From Streptomyces sp. NBC_00091 (GTDB lineage: Bacteria > Actinomycetota > Actinomycetes > Streptomycetales > Streptomycetaceae), in NCBI RefSeq assembly GCF_026343185.1, contig NZ_JAPEMA010000004.1, positions 124,001 through 188,000 of the forward strand: a DNA stretch of 64,000 nt, in the 5' to 3' direction. Positions 62,955 through 64,000 of this stretch are shown in pieces. The position numbers were made by a program, and so were the translations under genes. The notes under the pieces are model-generated. The model was not told where the DNA came from and did no database searches. It worked only from the letters and a program-made list of their open reading frames with translations. Every line of letters starts with the position of its first letter. The first letter of the stretch is position 1.

Positions 62955-63151
62955 ACAACCCGCTACGGTCGCCTCTCTGGACTCCTCGGCGCCCCGCCGA
63001 CATCGCCGCCGCCCTCGCCCCCTGGGTAGGCGCCGCCTTGGTCGGCCCTCTCGGCGGCTACCCCCAGCTCTTCGGGCTGCTCGCGGTGCTCTCCGGTGTG
63101 GCCGCCTGCCTCGCAGTGGGGGGACGGAGTGACGCGACATCAGCTCCGTGA
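62955..63151 (+). pseudogene. Last-helix fragment of an MFS transporter
   Basis: RYGRLSGLLGAP in one frame continues, after a one-base shift near 62995, as ADIAAALAPWVGAALVGPLGG and YPQLFGLLAVLSGVAACLAVGG in another. Together they match the final two membrane helices of a major-facilitator transporter. The remainder of the gene is absent. It is debris inside the element. Confidence 0.65.
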
Positions 63152-63365
63152 GTCAAGAGGGCATGATGTGGGCATCGATTCCCACGTCGTCCAGCCGGGT
63201 CTCGCCCTCAATCGGGGTCTGGCGGGCCCGAGGGTCATGTGGTGCCCCTTGGGGACCGGTTGGGGACCAGCGCCCACGTCGATGGGCGCACAGCATGTGC
63301 GGGTGTGCACGCTGTGCGCCCTCAGATTATGCTGTATGTCATGATTTTTCCTCCGACCCATCGAT

Positions 63366-63408
63366 CTGGGGGTCAAGGGGTCGCAGGTTCAAATCCTGTC
63401 GTCCCGAC
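63366..63408 (+). repeat. attR: 43-bp copy of the tRNA-Pro 3' end
   Basis: Identical over 43 bases to 52165-52207, starting within the anticodon loop and ending after the discriminator base. The 5' half of the tRNA is absent, so it is not a second tRNA gene but the distal attachment site. The 214 bases before it (63152-63365) hold no recognisable gene. Confidence 0.9.
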
Positions 63409-63427
63409 TTTTCGAAGTCGCAGGTCA

Positions 63428-63471
63428 GGGGCCGTTTCAGAGCAATCTGAAACGGCCCCTTGATCGTTTTT
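63428..63471 (+). terminator. Intrinsic terminator just outside attR
   Basis: GGGGCCGTTTCAGA pairs perfectly with TCTGAAACGGCCCC around GCAA, followed by TTGATCGTTTTT. It lies 20 bases beyond attR, so it is probably the original terminator of tRNA-Pro, displaced by the insertion. Confidence 0.85.
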
Positions 63472-63506
63472 GGGGACCAGATGGGGACCAGGGCGGTCAG
63501 AGCGGG

Positions 63507-63650
63507 TCAGGCAGCGGCAATGGCCGTGACTGGCAGCGAACGTGGTGCACGGAGCACCATGAGGTGCGCAGACAGCGCGGCACCAGCTGCCGTGATCTGG
63601 CCGGCGTCGGGGTGCAAGTAGCGCTGGGTGGTGGTCAGCGAGCCGTGTCC
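63507..63650 (-). pseudogene. C-terminal fragment of a second tyrosine integrase
   Basis: The minus strand encodes GHGSLTTTQRYLHPDAGQIT, containing the catalytic tyrosine context, then a short helical tail and stop at 63507. It is unlike the full-length integrase at 52.2-53.6 kb. It breaks at 63647-63650 against an oppositely oriented regulator fragment. Its place next to attR suggests an older element used the same tRNA site. Confidence 0.75.
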
Positions 63651-64000
63651 TCACCCGGGCCAAGGGCCGCGTGGACTCCCAGACCGAAGCCCTCTTCCGC
63701 GTCGTCCACGCCCACACCCTGGCCAAGACCGGGCTGTCGGCCGCCGCCCTCGCCGAAGTCGGACGAGCCCGCGCCCTGTTGGAACAGGGCAGCCAGCGGG
63801 GCGACGAGGTGCCGTTCTGGGGCCTGGCGTGGGGGCCTGTGGCGCCGTCGGTGTTCTCCCGGACGGCGAAGGTCTTCGAAACCCTCGGGGACCACCGGGC
63901 CGCCGCCGCCGAGTACCTGCACGCCGCCGCCACAAGGCCCGCCGGAACCTACGCCCGGATCGTGGCCCTGGACCTGGTCGCGGGGGCGGAGCTCCACCTC
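63647..64000 (+). pseudogene. TPR-domain part of a transcriptional regulator, truncated at both ends here
   Basis: The plus-strand frame from about 63647 reads VLTRAKGRVDSQTEALFRVV, then AEVGRARALLEQG, FWGLAWGPVAPSVFSRTAKV and GDHRAAAAEYLHAAA. This matches the TPR-like sensor half of Streptomyces XRE-type regulators. No start codon or HTH precedes it; the 5' end is cut at the integrase fragment. The 3' end lies beyond the window. Confidence 0.65.

Noticed and set aside
63366..63408. Second tRNA-Pro gene
   Set aside because: Only the 3' 43 bases are present, and there is no acceptor 5' strand or D arm. It is the attR copy.
63373..63933. Minus-strand ORF ending in VGTTGFEPATP
   Set aside because: That ending is the familiar antisense translation of a tRNA 3' end. 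It crosses attR and two real fragments.

Overview
The window is chromosomal DNA of a Streptomyces or close relative. The evidence is very high GC with almost all third codon positions G or C, frequent GTG/TTG starts, many 4-base ATGA/GTGA gene overlaps, a Streptomyces-type conservon, a hopanoid locus and a ydaO-type riboswitch in front of a LysM-M23 cell-wall hydrolase. From memory, the order from about 9 kb to 41 kb follows the Streptomyces coelicolor SCO6745-SCO6771 neighbourhood; this could not be checked here.

Layout. (1) 1-5.1 kb is accessory DNA: a broken regulator composite, a minus-strand operon of four small proteins plus a radical SAM/SPASM enzyme controlled by an XRE-TPR regulator, and the tail of a serine recombinase. 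(2) 5.1-23.6 kb is ordinary core: sphingomyelinase, MpaB-type oxygenase, M1 peptidase, SCO6745-family protein, Tex, ImmA/IrrE with a MAB_1171c-type membrane protein, SDR, ABC-F ATPase, GlxA regulator, a repeat-filled spacer, DJ-1 protein, enoyl-CoA hydratase, HdeD-like protein, anti-sigma-type kinase, IPP isomerase and a methyltransferase-acetyltransferase fusion. (3) 23.85-30.9 kb is a tightly coupled seven-gene operon: two CDP-alcohol phosphotransferases, a nucleotidyltransferase, an sn-glycerol-1-phosphate dehydrogenase, a GT2 glycosyltransferase and a TagGH-like ABC exporter. It looks like a dedicated pathway for an unidentified phosphodiester lipid or surface polymer. (4) 31.2-41.3 kb is the hopanoid operon (hpnC, hpnD, a small coupled ORF, hpnE, prenyl diphosphate synthase, shc, hpnG, hpnH, hpnO); idi at 21.4 kb supplies the same isoprenoid pool. 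(5) 41.4-52.0 kb holds a phosphatase, a riboswitch-controlled M23 peptidase, an SGNH hydrolase, an MBL-fold hydrolase, a conservon (cvnABCD plus a GAF protein) and a two-subunit transketolase.

(6) 52.13-63.41 kb is an integrative element in tRNA-Pro(GGG). A 43-bp copy of the tRNA 3' end at 63366-63408 marks the far end, and a full-length tyrosine integrase lies next to the tRNA. The 11.2-kb interior is a mosaic of a group II intron remnant, IS1380-, IS5- and possibly IS21-type debris, and cargo: a secreted beta-helix protein, a monooxygenase-like protein, and a LuxR-TPR regulator paired with a BBE-type flavin oxidase. (7) Just beyond attR lie a second integrase fragment and a truncated TPR regulator that runs off the window, suggesting repeated use of the same tRNA site.

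The best candidates for an undescribed system are the G1P/CDP-alcohol/ABC operon and the XRE-controlled radical SAM operon. No CRISPR array or rRNA gene was seen.
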